Part shown: positions 35,237 to 50,200 of the stretch, one piece after another
How the letters are laid out: every line of letters starts with the position of its first letter
Numbering within the stretch: position 1 is the first letter of the stretch
Source of the DNA: Paraescarpia echinospica
Lineage: Eukaryota > Annelida > Polychaeta > Sabellida > Siboglinidae
Assembly: GCA_020002185.1 (NCBI GenBank)
Contig: CM034541.1
Location: 54,595,526-54,659,525 of the forward strand
Length of the DNA stretch: 64,000 nt
Direction of reading: 5' to 3'
Program-made: the position numbers and the translations under genes
Notes under the pieces: model-generated
The model's input: the letters and a program-made list of their open reading frames with translations, nothing else
Database searches by the model: none
What the model was told of the DNA's origin: nothing

Positions 35237-38200
35237 CTGCAAGGTACAAGCACGGTGTTGTTAGTTGGCAGTCATTGGGTTTTCCCGTGTAACTATTTAA
35301 AGAGAGGCAAGGCAGTCTGTTCCTCTACCCGGAATTAGCCTGCGTAGTAATTTGTAACAGGAAATGTGGTGTGTTGCACGTGGGAAACTGTTGACCATCA
35401 AAGGGCACTGCAATTAACTGAGCCCGCCCCGGCGATATTGCCAATACTGCTGCTGTAGACACTGTAACAAGGCTATATTGCCAATACTGCTGCTGTACAC
35501 AGTGTAACAAGACTATATTGCCAATACTGCTGCTGTACACACTGTAACAAGGCGATATTGCCAATACTGCTGCTGTAGACACTGTAACAAGGCTATATTG
35601 CCAATACTGCTGCTGTACACACTGTAACAAGGCGATATTGCCAATACTGCTGCTGTACACAGTGTAACAAGACTATATTGCCAATACTGCTGCTGTAGAC
35701 ACTGTAACAAGGCGATATTGCCAATACTGCTGCTGTACACAGTGTAGCAAGGCTATATTGCCAATACTGCTGCTGTAGACACTGTAACAAGGCTATATTG
35801 CCAATACTGCTGCTGTACACAGTGTAACAAGGCTATATTGCCAATACTGCTGCTGTAGACACTGTAACAAGGCTATATTGCCAATACTGCTGCTGTACAC
35901 ACTATAGCAAGGCTATATTGCCAATACTGCTGCTGTACACAGTGTAACAAGGCTATATTGCCAATACTGCTGCTGTAGACACTGTAACAAGGCTATATTG
36001 CCAATACTGCTGCTGTACACAGTGTAACAAGGCTATATTGCCAATACTGCTGCTGTAGACACTGTAACAAGGCTATATTGCCAATACTGCTGCTGTACAC
36101 AGTGTAACAAGGCTATATTGCCAATACTGCTGCTGTACACACTGTAACAAGGCTATATTGCCAATACTGCTGCTGTAGACACTGTAACAAGGCTATATTG
36201 CCAATACTGCTGCTGTACACAGTGTAACAAGACTATTCAGCTTCTTTAGAAACTCAGTGTTTACCATTTGAACATAATCTGGGGTCGTATCTTCCAAACC
36301 ACGAACGTTGTTACGGACTTATTAAACACAATTTGGCAGGCGATATAGGTTCAACATATTTATTCTAGTCTTTAGAACATTAACATTTATTAATTACTGA
36401 AAAACTAAGAATATACTGCCTTCTATTAAGACTGATGGCAAATGTAAAACGTGCCGTAAATATTAGTGTGATTCAAATAAGGCCGGTTTAAGTATAAAGT
36501 AGAAAGTGCTGTTTTAAATGTGGTACTTATTCTTGTGAAATTATATTAGTTATCAGGTGTTTTTGTGGGGGAAGACACACAATGTATAAGTCGGAATAAT
36601 TTAAGTTTCATATCTGTTCCACTTTTGCAGTTGAAATGTGTAATATTTTATGTATTCACGTACAACTGGGAAATACTATTTAATTGATTCATTCAATTTG
36701 TTAGACTACGAGGAGTGCGGACTGACTTTAAACAAATATATGCTTTACTGAAAATCTTTACAGTAGATAATTAAAATGCATGTTCTTGCACAGTGTAATA
36801 CAAAAAATCACTTTGGATTGCCAGCATTGGATCAGCTACTATACATGAAAGCATCAATTGTACGCGGGAACTACAACAAAACAGACAGTTGCTTACATTG
36901 AAGATTAGAGTTTCAGCTAAAAGACTGAAACTCAGATTGTACCACAGCACTCAATGTACAGCCAACAAGCTTATGTTATATCATATCTAGCGGCAATGCT
37001 CTTTCTGTTGACATCAGTGCCTGTACTTTACCGAATCAGCAATGCGTTGAGCAAAAAACGTCCCGTTGAAACAGTTTACTATAACGATGCATACTGATAC
37101 GTACTTGTACATAGCACCGGTATTGAAAAGTGTGTCACAGAAGTCGATGATGTCCTTGACGGTGAGTGTCGGGTCCACCTCCCTCCTACGACGTCGTCGA
37201 CTTGACGAATCGTCGCCCTCCGGCTCCACCGACTCCTCTGACTCGGAGTAGGGCACGGGGGCATTGGACGTCTGCAGCTCCGGGCTGCTGAACGGCTTCG
37301 TCGGAATCACAAACTCCTGCGCCACTATGTCGTCAAAACTCGTTGTACCTGCGGCACAGAAATATGATATTACTGTGTACACATCGGCAAACTGTAGATT
37401 GCAAGTGGACAAGGATATCATTGAAGAAATTAGTTCAATCATGCTGGTAGGAGTTCACATCATGCATCGTAATAATCAATTTTTTGCGGCATTAGCAAAA
37501 ACTTAAAAAAATTCTCCATTAACATAGCCATACAACCCATATTCCAAGTCTCGAATACATGAGTGTTCAGTGTCTAGGAAACAAACTGTTAGAGTTGTTT
37601 TGAGTGAAGTGCCTACGAAAACAGAACGGTGAAATTTAAATCCCGTAAAAGACACCTATATAAAAAACCGTGTATTCTATCTGCGCTGCGTAAATCGCTC
37701 TACGGCCAGAGCGTGTCACGTGAGTCAGTACGAGATCACGCAGTGTATTAAAATAGGCTGAGAGTGTTAGAACACAAGATTTCAATGACACGATTTCTCG
37801 CAGGGCATGAATTTTATGGTCGTGAGAATATGTTCTTAAACATTCAAATAATCATTCAAAATGGTTTTTCATTAGATAAACTCATAAGGCATATTCTTCA
37901 TAATTATTATGTTGCAAAAATACCTTAACATATATGTTACTTTCTTGGTTCTATTTTAAAGAGGTCAACTCACCAGTAAGTTCGTCAAACTTCCACAAGT
38001 AAGCAAGGTCTGGTTCGTTGCCAAAGAGAGTCGAATTCCAGTTTTCGCGTATCTCAAATGGACCAAAGCTCCTGGAAGAACAATCAACAATACAATGCTA
38101 TAATGGTCACGATTAAGACAATATGTCTGACTCAAGTTCTTAAAGTAGTCATAAATGTTTATATTGCACATAATTGAGCGAGTAACACTATTCACACTGC

Positions 38201-41200
38201 TGCAATTAACTGATCAAATGAAGACCACACATTCATTTCATAATCAAGACTAGGGATTCTGTCCCGTTCACGGATGTCTTAAAACATATCAAATTCTAAA
38301 TAGCTTTAAACTAATTAATGCATGTATAGGTTATTGTAAATGATAACAATAATAATAATACTACGTTGTAAACCATGTTATAAACTATGCAAAATATTCA
38401 CATGTATGAAACTTCCGAAAGCCTTCTTGCATTGGTATATAACTGTCTTCCGGCTTATTGTGAATGATGGTTTTATTCTCACCTGTACCAGATCCTGAGT
38501 TGGTCGAGGCAGCCGGTGAAGTGGTCCAGTTCGCCAAGCATGGTGCCGTCGGCAGATGGCTGCCATCGGCCGAGCCCGAGGTTGCCGGCGTTGTCCAGTG
38601 CCATTGGCAGTTGGAACTCGCTCATCTCTGGTGTGTCCTCGTTGCGGAAGATGTAGATCTGGCCTCGCTGGTTGACGTTGTCGATGATCAGCGAGATCTG
38701 CGACCAGGCAAGATCCGGCAGCGAGATGTGTGTGTCGAACATATACTGGTCGCCCTGCACGATGCGGATGGTGTCGAGGTGAAGGATGGCGAGCGTGCGG
38801 TTGCTGCCCGAGTATGACATCATAGTTCCGTGGCATGATTCGTTGACACACGTTCGCACAAGGAACTCGACCGTCATGACGTCACTGGTGAACAGCTGGA
38901 CATCCTGCGAGAGCGCGCTACAGTCGGCGAAGCATACACACTTCCCGGCGGCGATACCGTCGAGGAGGTATCCCGGAATCTCCGTGCCGACGATCAGCTC
39001 GTTGTTGACTTCTGGCGAAACAATTGTCTCATCAATCTTCTTCTTCAGCGTCTCCTGCGTGTCATCTTTCTCGATCTTCAGCACGCCCTTGTCGGTCTCC
39101 AGGTAATCGGTGTCAAGCATGGGGCAGTCTGGACCGATGGTACGTTCCGTGAGGCAGTCCCCACATCCGCCGCACAGGCCAACGAGCTTCAGGTCACAGC
39201 AGTTGGTGCGCTTGAACCGTGACGAGATGGACAGCGTCATCTTGAGCTGCATGATGAGCACCCGCAGTCCGATATTCTTGATGTAGATCAGGTAGTTGCT
39301 TTCGAAGCGACGACGCAGCGACATGACGCAGTCGCCGCTGATTTCCACATTGGTCGACTTCTCCGTCAGCTTGACGCCGTTGAGGTAGGCGACGAGGATG
39401 TACTGCAGCTCTGTCTCGCCGTCCTTCTCCACGTAAGTGAGGGTCGGCACGAATGTCACGTTGTGGTCATAGTATGTGAACGACGCCTTCGAGATGACCA
39501 GGTCGCGACCCATGCCTTGCTGTTGCATCTGCAATCATCACGGTCACTGACTATTATAATAGTGACTTTTGAGATGGCTTCTGTTGTTGAAATATTGACG
39601 TTTTGATAATCTTTGTGAATTATCCCAATTACATAAAAATCCACGGCGAAGCATCAATTATGAAACAAATTTGCGTACATTTCTAATTAGGCTAGACATT
39701 GTTCACTTCAATACACATTGACATTACATTATTAAAGAACAAAATATAAAATAATTTTTCACCGGATATGGTTAATATTCAGCAAGAAAAATGGCAAATG
39801 TAGTAAATATTATGATGAAGTAATCAGTTTCGAAAGTTATAAAAATCTAAGTTATTTTTTTACTGGCATTATTAAAAGAATGACACCTATTTGAACAGAC
39901 TTTGTATATAACTTAAACTATTCATGCATACTATGTACATTATATGTCATTAAACCTCATATGTATTGAATTGAGGACGATTATTAGAGTAGGTAAAGAA
40001 ACTAAGAAAAGTGAACACATCAGCTTACCCAGAAAGACAGATGCTGTGTCTTGATCATGTAGTAAGACTTTGGCTGTGACACGGAGAATGTGTAGCCAAG
40101 GAAGTTGGTTGTTTTGCCTGGTGACACGGAACAAGCCATCGTTGTGCGGTCTGGTGGTATGTCCTGCACAATGAAGCTGCAGTCGGGACCTTCGTGACCC
40201 TCCGTGCACGTGGAGCATACCTCGTCTCCTGCAGGCAATATGTCATGATTTTGTTAACTCAAACCCAGCGGGCTTCACTAACAATAACATGAGGTCTGCT
40301 ACTGACACAGTGAGGTCTAACATGAGGTCTGCTACTGACACAGTGAGGTCAAACATGAGGTCTGCTGCTGACACAGTGAGGTCTAACAGTTTCACATATT
40401 TTATAACGATATCGAATGATAATGGTTACAAACGGACATTATTTGATTATTGTAAAACAATCGTTGCATGTAGTCAAATACAATAGAACCTTGGATAAAA
40501 CACCTCTGACATTTATCAAGAACTGTGGTTCAAAACTAATAAAAATTATTATTTGGTTTGTGAAAATGTGTTAAACTTTCAGGTATTTTAATTCCAGGCG
40601 GTTGTTAATTATTTCATAATTAAATAAAAAATAACGAACTCGATTTTACAAGGTAATTCAACATAAAATCGTCATAATCATAGTTACAAAAGCATGCTTC
40701 ATCGGTCAATAACAATTACAAAAAAATTAAAATGTTTACCGCTATTTTAAACCCACTTAATACGGTTACATCTAGAGTCGATGCGTACCTTGCCAGCTTT
40801 CTTCACATCGACAGGTTCCGTCAGCACCGCACTTCCCGTGACCACTGCACACGTTGGCAGCGCCCCCTGGACACTCACTGCTACAGTCCTCACCCCAGTA
40901 TCCGGTGTCGCACACGCACACTTCCGGAGAGCGCGGGTCGACGTGGCCGAATATGCAGCGGATGTTGCACGGCGTTCCAATCCAGACAGGGAAGTGTCGC
41001 TTGGGAAAGGCGTTACACAGCGTCCTGGCCGGCCACTCGGACAGACCAAGCACCCGTTGACACGTCGTCGCAAACACCAACACCGAGTCCAGACTACAAC
41101 TGGCGTCACCCGTCGCTGCCACGCTGCGCAGACACGCCGCGTAGTAGTACGATGTTGCGCCTGTGAGTGTGCCACACAACTGCGACAGGACGCCGTCATT

Positions 41201-44200
41201 GTACAGCGAGTCGCATGTCGTCTTCGCCGTCTCCATCGCCGTTATTGAGACATACGTCAGTGACGCAGGGAAGGTGTCTGCGGGGTACGACGACGATACC
41301 GACACATCAGAGTTAGCCCACGTCGTCTGAGGATGCATGTACAGCAGCTGTGCATGCTGGGAGTCGATTGTGTTGCGTCCACTGCCCTCGCTCATTGTCC
41401 ACATGTAGGTGATGGACGGCTCGCGGAAGGCGATGTTCGTCTGCCAGTGGTAGCGAATGTCCTCGAGGAAGAAGGCGCGGTCCCAGATCGTGACGCGATC
41501 AACCGCACCGATCAGGTTCATGTCAGTCGAACCGTGCTGGGCGCCAATAACCAGTGTGCCCCAAGATGGGAAGCTACCAAGGCTAAAGCCTGTGTGTCTT
41601 TCGCAAATGATCGTGCCAGTAGTGGTGATATACACGAGTGTGACTTGCTTCGTTGACTTCCGGTAGCCAATGCTGAGCATACCCCAAACACCGGTCTCAA
41701 CAGATATGTCTGCCTCGAGTGTCTGTGTGTCGTGCTGGATGATAACCTTGCCATCAGTGTGTGCTACGGCAAACATCTCTTCTGCTGTGGTGTATGAAAG
41801 CAACACGGCTGATGACTCGATACTGTCGATGCGGAACACCATCTCAATTGTCAGCAGATCGCCGTTGGAAACATTATCAATTGACATCGATAAGGCGGTG
41901 GTACTGTCGAATGCAAAAGCCTTCCTCAGCGACCAGGAATCTCCCAGAACATTGTAGATCAGCGAGCTGGAATACGTCACCCGGTAGGTGGATCCATAGA
42001 CTGCAATCTTCTGCTGCTGCGTTGTCGGGTTTCGCTTGATGTATTCGACGAGTCCGAGTGATGCTATTTCACACTGTAATGTACTGCAGTCGGGCGCGGC
42101 CGGCGCACTGCATGGTGCCGCCACCAATCCCTCGACATTGCCGCAAGTTCCCATACTAAGATGTACATTCAGGTTGTACTCCTGGATGTCAACGATCACC
42201 TCAAAGCCGCCCGTGCCATTGATCTTGTACTGATACACATCTGTCCTGAACAGGTTGTAGCCGGCAACGATGGTAGTTGCACCAGTAGATGTCACGAATG
42301 TCTTCGTTCCGTCTAGGTACACGACAGACGGTTCAAGGCCGGAATTGCCGCTGATCACTATGCTGTGTCCGTTGACGTCCACTGCGACGGCTCGCACGCA
42401 CACTCCGAAGCTGGCACACTGAGCCTGGACCACCTCGACGAGGATGTTGGCAGACGGCTGTCGGTAGAAGGTGAACACACCGGTGTCGCGGAACACGATG
42501 CCAGCTCCGTCCAGCAGGGTCCAGTGGCCGCCAACATTGATGGTAGCTGTTCTCTGCGAGCTCGCTGCCGCCGCAGTCACAACAACGGAACAGTCGGAGC
42601 CGATGTATCCCGGCGTGCACATGCCGCAGTTGGCATCGCCCGCCCAGTTGGCATCACACGTACACGTGCCCGTCACTTGTCCGCAAATGCCGTGCTTGTT
42701 ACAGGCGTTCAGAGCGCCACCAGGGCATGTCTTTGAACATTCAGCTCCGTGGTAGCCATTATAACAGCGACATTCGTCGTTGGGGGTCATGTCGAATGAA
42801 CGGAAGTAGCATTTTGCGTTGCATTCTGGTCCCGCGTAGTAGGGGAATGTGCCTGGAGCGTAGGCAGCGCACAGCGACTGGGCTGGCCAGGACGTGGCTG
42901 CCGTCTTCTTGGCGCAGACATCCGCTACAGACGCAACAATGTGAAGAGACATGTCGAGCCGCCCACTTGCGGCGATGTCGTACTCACACACCTTCGTGTA
43001 GACGAGTTGTGCCATTGCACTGAGACATGTCGTCGCCATTGCTGGTGTTTCCAGTACTGACTTACACTTGGAGGAAGCTGCCGACGCCGCAGCATCGGTG
43101 TCGAAGAACTGTCCTGTCTTCAGTGGGGCTGGTTGCAGCGGAACATCGGAGAAGACCCACTGTGGAACGTGAGAGGTCCAAGAGTACCTTACGAAGTAGA
43201 GATGACTTGTGCCAACTAGGTCGTTCACCACGTCGCCTTCACCTTCGTCAAACTTCCAAGCCGCTAACAGATCCACTTGATTCTCATACACATTCTCCGT
43301 GTACATCTGCTGAACCTGCTGGTATGCTAGGGCCACCTTCCAGACACGGATCTCATCGATTGTCCCGACAAATCCTGCATTGACTGGCTTCCTGGATAGT
43401 GTGTCCTCGGACTCGATCCAACGACCAATGGCAAACGTACCTCCCTTTGTGAAAAAGTCTGTGCGCTTAACAATGAATGACTTATACCTGACGATGCCAT
43501 CTTGTTTGATGACGTACACAGTCAGCTGCTTGTTGACAGCGTCCCAAACAACTGTCACCTTGTTCCACTCTGATACTGTTAGCTGCATCTCCGTGTCGAG
43601 CACCTGCTCTGAGACCTGCACACGCACTGTGGTGTCCATGTATACGCTGAATGTACTGCGTATCCCGTATGACACCACAACGCCAGACGCCGACTCCGGT
43701 TTCACGAACAACTCAACGCTGGTGTCCTGCATGTACCGAAAGACGTCCTCGAGGACATCTGTCGCCATCCACGTCTTTGAGTCGAATCTCAGTGCATATC
43801 CGCCGCCAACAGTGACGTCTGACCGACCCATCGGAGAAGTCGCGGTGTCGAGGACGTCAAACAGAGAATCCTCGGCGGACACGCGCCAGATTTCACCAGT
43901 CTCGTCAACGTTGCTGCTGGCTGCCTCTGCACAGTCTCCGAGCATGGACTGCTGGTCGGAACAGTCATTGGTGGGAACTGTCAACGTGAGTGTGAGATAC
44001 TTGTGCACCTGTTTGATAGCCAGCATCACCGTGCTGTCACGCGTTACGTCAATGACGAATGTTGACTCGTGTGCCATGGTGAAGACACCAGCACTGCCGG
44101 ATGCCATCAGCTTGCCGTTGTGGTACACCAGCGGTTGTTGTATGCTGGTGTAGCCACTACGCACCACGACACTGTCAGGACCTTGGTTGATTGCGACGCC

Positions 44201-47200
44201 CTCGACACACACAGAACGGTCGTAACAGGACACCAGTTTCACCTGAACTTGCAAGCCGCTGCTCGCATGCAGCACATAGAACACGCCCAGTGCGTTCAGC
44301 TTGAATAAAGCATTCTTGAATGTAAGCACGTGTCCCTGGCCGAAGACTGTCGCCACCTCTTGGCCTAGTAGCAAAATCGTGTCGTTGGTCAATGTGGTGT
44401 CGAGCGAGAATTCGGAGCAGTCGGGTCCGGACCACCCATCGTCGCAGACTGTACAATCCGACGTGTCATTCCACGTAGCCTCGCACGCACACTCTCCCGT
44501 CGTCACATTACACAGTCCACGTCCGTTGCATGGGTTGTTGGCGCTACCCGGACACTCCTGGTCACACCGGACGCCCCAGTAGCCCTGGAAGCAGTCGCAC
44601 GAACTGTCAGCGTAGCTACTTCCAAGCTGGCAGTTGACGTCGTCCACACACACGCTAGACAGGTCAATGGAACTCTTCAGCGTACACGTTGCACCCATCA
44701 CGGCGGCAGGCTCCAGCATGTAGGCACAATAGTAGGCGTACTCTGTTGCCGTCGCAACTACAGTGTCGGGTGTCGGAGTGACGGCCGCGCTGTCGAAACA
44801 GTTCATGAGGAACGAATGTTTGATGGCGATGCCGAGGGCAGCGCACGAAGACGCCACCTCGTCAATCACTTCCACACACAGCGCCTTCAGTTCTTCCGGA
44901 GCCTCTACTGTGGTTGACGGGCTCAGGGCAGCTGTCACGTCGGCGTCAGACACGACCCATTTGTCTAGATCGCTGGACAGTGTCATTGTGATGTCACTGA
45001 CGCTGTCGGACGTTGTGTCACCAGAACCCTCTCCAAAGCTCCACTGTGCTGCCAGACCGCTGTAGGTGGAGGCGGCGTCTTTTTGTGAGCTCTGTAGAAT
45101 GTCCACCAGGCTGAGGCCACGGTTCCAGATGCGGATCTCGTCGACATGGCCTTCAAAGGTTGTGGGGTATGTCGTGGTTGCAGAGTCGCCGGGATAGGGA
45201 GCCTGCGCCCCCACAGCCAATAACCCGCCCTCTGTAAACACTCCGGTGCCAATGTTGATGGTCCTAATGGTGATTACACGCTCGCCGTTGATGTGGTAGA
45301 CACTTGTCGCCCCGTTGGTCTTGTTGTATGACACTGACAGGTACTGCCATGTTGTATCGGCCTCTATGCCAAGATCATACACAATGCCATCCACAGTTAA
45401 CTTCAATGTGCCGTCAGTAGTGATGGTGAATGCCTTCGTGCTTGTGTAGCTCAACAGCACGCCACTAGTGGCACTGCTGTCTACTTTGAAGCGTGTCTCA
45501 ACGGAAACGACGTCACTGTCAGGGTCGATAACCTTGCCCATCGGCGGAGACTGTATACTAGTGCGGTTTAAGTATAAGCAGTAGTCCCCGGTGGAATCGC
45601 CCATTGCTGCGTGTATTGCATCTGTGTACACGAATCCAACATTACTGGACTCAAATACCTGATCTCCGAAATCGCTGTTGACGATGTTCGCCGTGATATT
45701 ATCAAGGGCGACGGGTGCACCGGCAACTGTGGTGAAGTCGTTGTCGGGATTGTTGTCGCAACTACCACAAGCACCCTCTGCACTAGGGCAATCCGTGAGT
45801 GGGGCAATAACAGCGACAGACAGGTAGTTGGTGTATGACGTCATCTTCACCACCAGTCCCGTGCCAGTGCGTACCTTCATGCTGTTCTTCGGATACTTAT
45901 CAACGTCAACATCAGTCAGATGCAAGGTTATGTCGAATGTCTGGATGACGTCGTTCACAAACACGGTGTAATGCGCGGGGTTCAAGTCTTCCGGGGCACG
46001 GACGACAATGTTGTCTGAGGCAGACCGTATTGCCACTTCCGCCACGCAGTAGGTGTAGGGTGAGTCGCACTTCGTCTGGAGGACATATACCTCGATGTCT
46101 GCCGTCCTCACAAGGAGGAACTCCCTAGTGCGGTCGAGCGAGAACGTCTGCCCATCGAACATCACGTACGACGTGTGTCCGTAGGAGAGGCACATGGTGG
46201 CATTGTCGTCGTGACTGACGACGTCGGAGCGCGCTGCCGAGCAGTCGACGCCGTGCCAGCCGACGGCGCACGTGCTGCAGTTGGTGGAGGGGTCGCGGTT
46301 CAGCGGGCACTCACACTGTCCGCTCGCCTTGTTGCACGGGATGCCTGCGCAATTTGACTGGCAGCGGTGCTCGCACTTGGCACCCCAGAAGCCGTCCAAA
46401 CACGCGCACGCCCTGTCCGAGACCAGAGTGCCCGAGATGCACAGGACGTGGCATGTGGCTCCCTTCCATGTGCAGCCGCTGCCGTAGATCTCGCAGAGGA
46501 TCTGTTGCGGGTCCCACCCATTGCTGACGCTGCACAGAGCGAGCAGAGCAGAGACTGTTGAGTAGGAGGCGGCAGTGCTGCGGATGGTGTAGACGTCGTA
46601 CACGCACTGGTCGAGGAAGGTCTCGAGCACAGCAGTGCCGACGTTACCAACACTGCTACCGCAATTCAACTTGACGTCGCTGCGCCCTAGCACGGAACCA
46701 CAGAACACCCTCGCCTCTGCCAGTCGAGTCAGCTGGGACTCGGACATCGTGTTGCGCAGGACGTCGTACGCGATCTTGTCGAGAGAGTCTGGTACGACGA
46801 TTACACCATCCGACGTGACCCATTGAGGCACGGACCACTCACCAGTGCCCACAACATGCATGTCAATGCCCCCGACACTGTCGTATGCCACGCGGCCTTC
46901 GCCCTTATTCAGCCGCCAGTAGTTGCTCAGATCCAGCGTCTCACTTGGCACGTACGTCCACGCTTGTGCAACAATGCCTGTGCGATCCAACTTCGTGTTC
47001 CATATGCGCACCTCATCCACAACGCCATCAAAGTCCCAGCGTAGTTTTTCCGAGTCCAAGCTGTCCTTGTTCCACTGTCCTGTGGTCAGTGTTCCACATG
47101 GCCGGAGCACATTCACATCAAGCTCTGTGAAGCTGACGACGTCCATGAAGTTGGTGTTGTCCATGTACACCAAATAGATGAGGAGAAGATGATCGGAAGA

Positions 47201-50200
47201 CTTCCACCCAATGCTCATGTGATACCACGTGTTGACCGTCACTGTCAACGACGTCTCGCGGAAGGCGTCGCCGTAGTTGACAACGATCTTGCCATCACGG
47301 ATCATGAAGGTGGTTGTGACACGTTCTGGTTGGTTGAGGTACGAAATCAAGGCCGACGAACCAGACACAGACTTTGGTTTGAATTTCATCTCGAATGTAA
47401 CGTCGGACGCAGAGAACGTGCACAGGACTTTATCGGTGACAAAGCTTGCGCCGTCAAGATAAACCCCAGTGCCTGATGCAATCTCATCTTCCTTGGGACC
47501 GAGCGTGAACAAGGACTCTGACTGAGTCATCTGGTATGACTTAGCGAAGACATCGTGAATGGAGCTCTGGTCAAGCGTGGCATTGGCACCGGATGTAATC
47601 AACATGGTACCGTCCTTAGCAGTGAAGTCATCAGAAGGATCGTTGTTGCAGGTGCCGAGGAGCCCGAGACTGACCCCGCAGACACTCGGGTCTGCCGCCA
47701 CTGATGTGTACACATACTGGCCGTCTATCCTCACCTCGATCGTCAGACTCTCCCCAGCAGATATCCTGTACTTGTTCACACTGACCATCTCCATGACGAG
47801 ATCGCCGCTGAACGTCTCCGGCGCGTACAAGCTCACCGCCTTGCCGTCGATCAAGATAACGCCGCTGTTCACGCTACTAATGTCACCGGCGTAGATTTCG
47901 AAGTTGTGGCCGCCGGCGGAGAGCACCACCGCATCTGTGCCGATTCCGAGTCCATCAGGTGAAGCGACGACGTTTCTGAGGTTGACCGTGAAGTCGGTTC
48001 CTCCGTTGGTCATCGCTGCCATCAACGTTGTCTCTCCCCGTCCGTAGTATCTGTACTCCGACCCGTCAAAGGTCGATATCATGCCGCTGGGTGCTGCCGA
48101 GGCCTTGTAGCCGCCGTTGATATCTGCCACTCTAGCAAGGATGGCGACGGAACAGTCCCGTCCGACGTAGCCGTCCAGACACAGCTCGCAGTCACTCTCT
48201 GCAGAGAACTCCGGTCGACACGTGCACATGCCTGTCGTCACGTTGCACGAGCCGTGGCCGTAGCAGGGGTTGGTGGCGCCGCCTACACACTCGTTCTGGC
48301 ACTGCGGGCCCCAGTAGCCGTCGTAGCAGCCGCAGTAGCCCTCCACCGTGATGTTGTCAGCTGGCTGCAAGGATGGGCCACACGCATGTCACACGTATAC
48401 AAACAACTGAGAGAAATTAATTATTTAAATCATTTATTTATATTATATTATTATCTTGTATTGATGTTTCATGGCGTCTAACATGAATCATGGCATAACT
48501 TACAAAAACACTTTACAATGGTCTTGTGTATTTAAATAATTTTGTTTTGATAAAAATGAGTCGTTGGTGTCCTATTTTGTTTTCAACTCTAATCCAAATC
48601 CTAGTAGGTCCCTTGCTTGATGCCGATTTTTGCACATAACATATCACGCTTCTTAACGATCCTGGTTTATTGTGCCTGTGAGTTCAGGTTCCTTATTATA
48701 GGTTGGTGCTGTAGACATTATTTAGCATCATCATTAATGTAGTTTGCACTGGAAAAAATATACAACACTTACCAGATGAGGTTCCTCTGCACATACTCCA
48801 GCTGTTCCCATGGCAACTGTCACACTGCTGATGGCGTTCGACTTGATGTATGAGACATACCATGTGACACTGTCGGTTCCGCTGAGTGGTCTGCGGTGTA
48901 CAATGAACACAGTAAACATCCATCTTAAAGAATTCATAATCAAATGTGTCATTGGTTTCCCAACTTTTGCGGTTCAAGAACCCCAAAAGTTTGGGAAGAG
49001 GCTCCCCAATCCATGTGTGAAACACATTGTGTCATTCTAAATTTACTTTTCCATCTTTGCTAAGGAAACCCTATAAGATGAACCACCAGTGATCCCTAGT
49101 GAACATTTCAGGTCAAGAGTCTCTGCCATATGGCATGGTTGTGCCTGTTTCATAATTTGTGAAAGTTTTGCAAAATTCTATTTGCCATATCTCACAAGTG
49201 TACATTGCAGATACTATATCTACAACTAGAAATAAACAGTTCTTTTTCTTTCACTAAGTGCTTCGCTCTGTTAGCCACATGGGAATGTGTGCAGAGTATT
49301 AAGTGGAGCTGGGGTGGTGCATCTGATCACAGCAGGTGTGTAGTTTTAGATTAGGTCTATTGATTACACACTGGTAGTAGGCCCTACAGACGGTATTCCT
49401 ATAGGTGTGTAGGCATATATGAATTACCTGACATAGAGAAAGGCAGCTACCTTTATCACAGGACGAGTCCAAATATCACAATGAGGTCTGGACACAAGGT
49501 TTCAAATTTTCATAAATATCACTGGGTCCACGTTTCACAACACCAATATGGATGTTTGTATAACTTTTATTAACTTATTTCATGTATGCATTACTTTTAT
49601 TAACCATGTTTACCTAACATCTTATCCTCTTTATCTCTGATGCTCAGCAAGCATAGACAATTATAGAATGTTTTTATTGGACAATAAATGTGTATTGTAT
49701 TGCGCTATAATTTGTTTGATCAACTCACCCAACTTTGACGATGTTATCATGCATGCCAGGACGGAATCTTGTTGGTCGGTTCTCAACAACAGCGCCATCG
49801 TTTGTTGTTGTGATCATGTTGTCAGCTGGCAACGTCAGGTAGACATTATGTTCATTTAAATTCTCGTAGCCGAACCACGCATAGAGGGCACTGTTGGAGC
49901 CTTGAGACACGCAGTGGAAGTGCACAATGACGGGATCTGTCCCACCTTCTCCGTCCTCGTTGTCCTTGTAGTCTCCATGGTCTTGGACACACGGGATGGT
50001 GCAGTGACCGGGCCCAACGAAACCTGCGGCAGTTCATGAACATGTTCGCATGAGAGTTCATGAAAATGTTTTGTGAGAGTTCACAGATATGTTCACATGA
50101 CATATCATAAAATATTCATGACTTTACAAAAATGTTTGTGAGTGTCAACAAACATGTTCACATGACTGTTCATGAACAATATTCAATAGGTTAGTTTGTT

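Noticed and set aside
35325..35820. Frames with SSIGNIALLQCV and SSIGNIVLLHCV repeats on the - strand
   Set aside because: They translate the 40-bp minisatellite in intron 20.
38479..39534. The ATG at the start of exon 18 as an independent gene start
   Set aside because: The AG just before it is a good acceptor, and the frame joins exactly to exon 17 in the middle of a VWD-like domain.
40772..48370. Treating the 2,532-codon and 3,110-codon frames as two separate single-exon genes
   Set aside because: Both begin at good acceptors inside domains, lack signal peptides, and join in phase to flanking exons. The first ends at a donor rather than a true stop.
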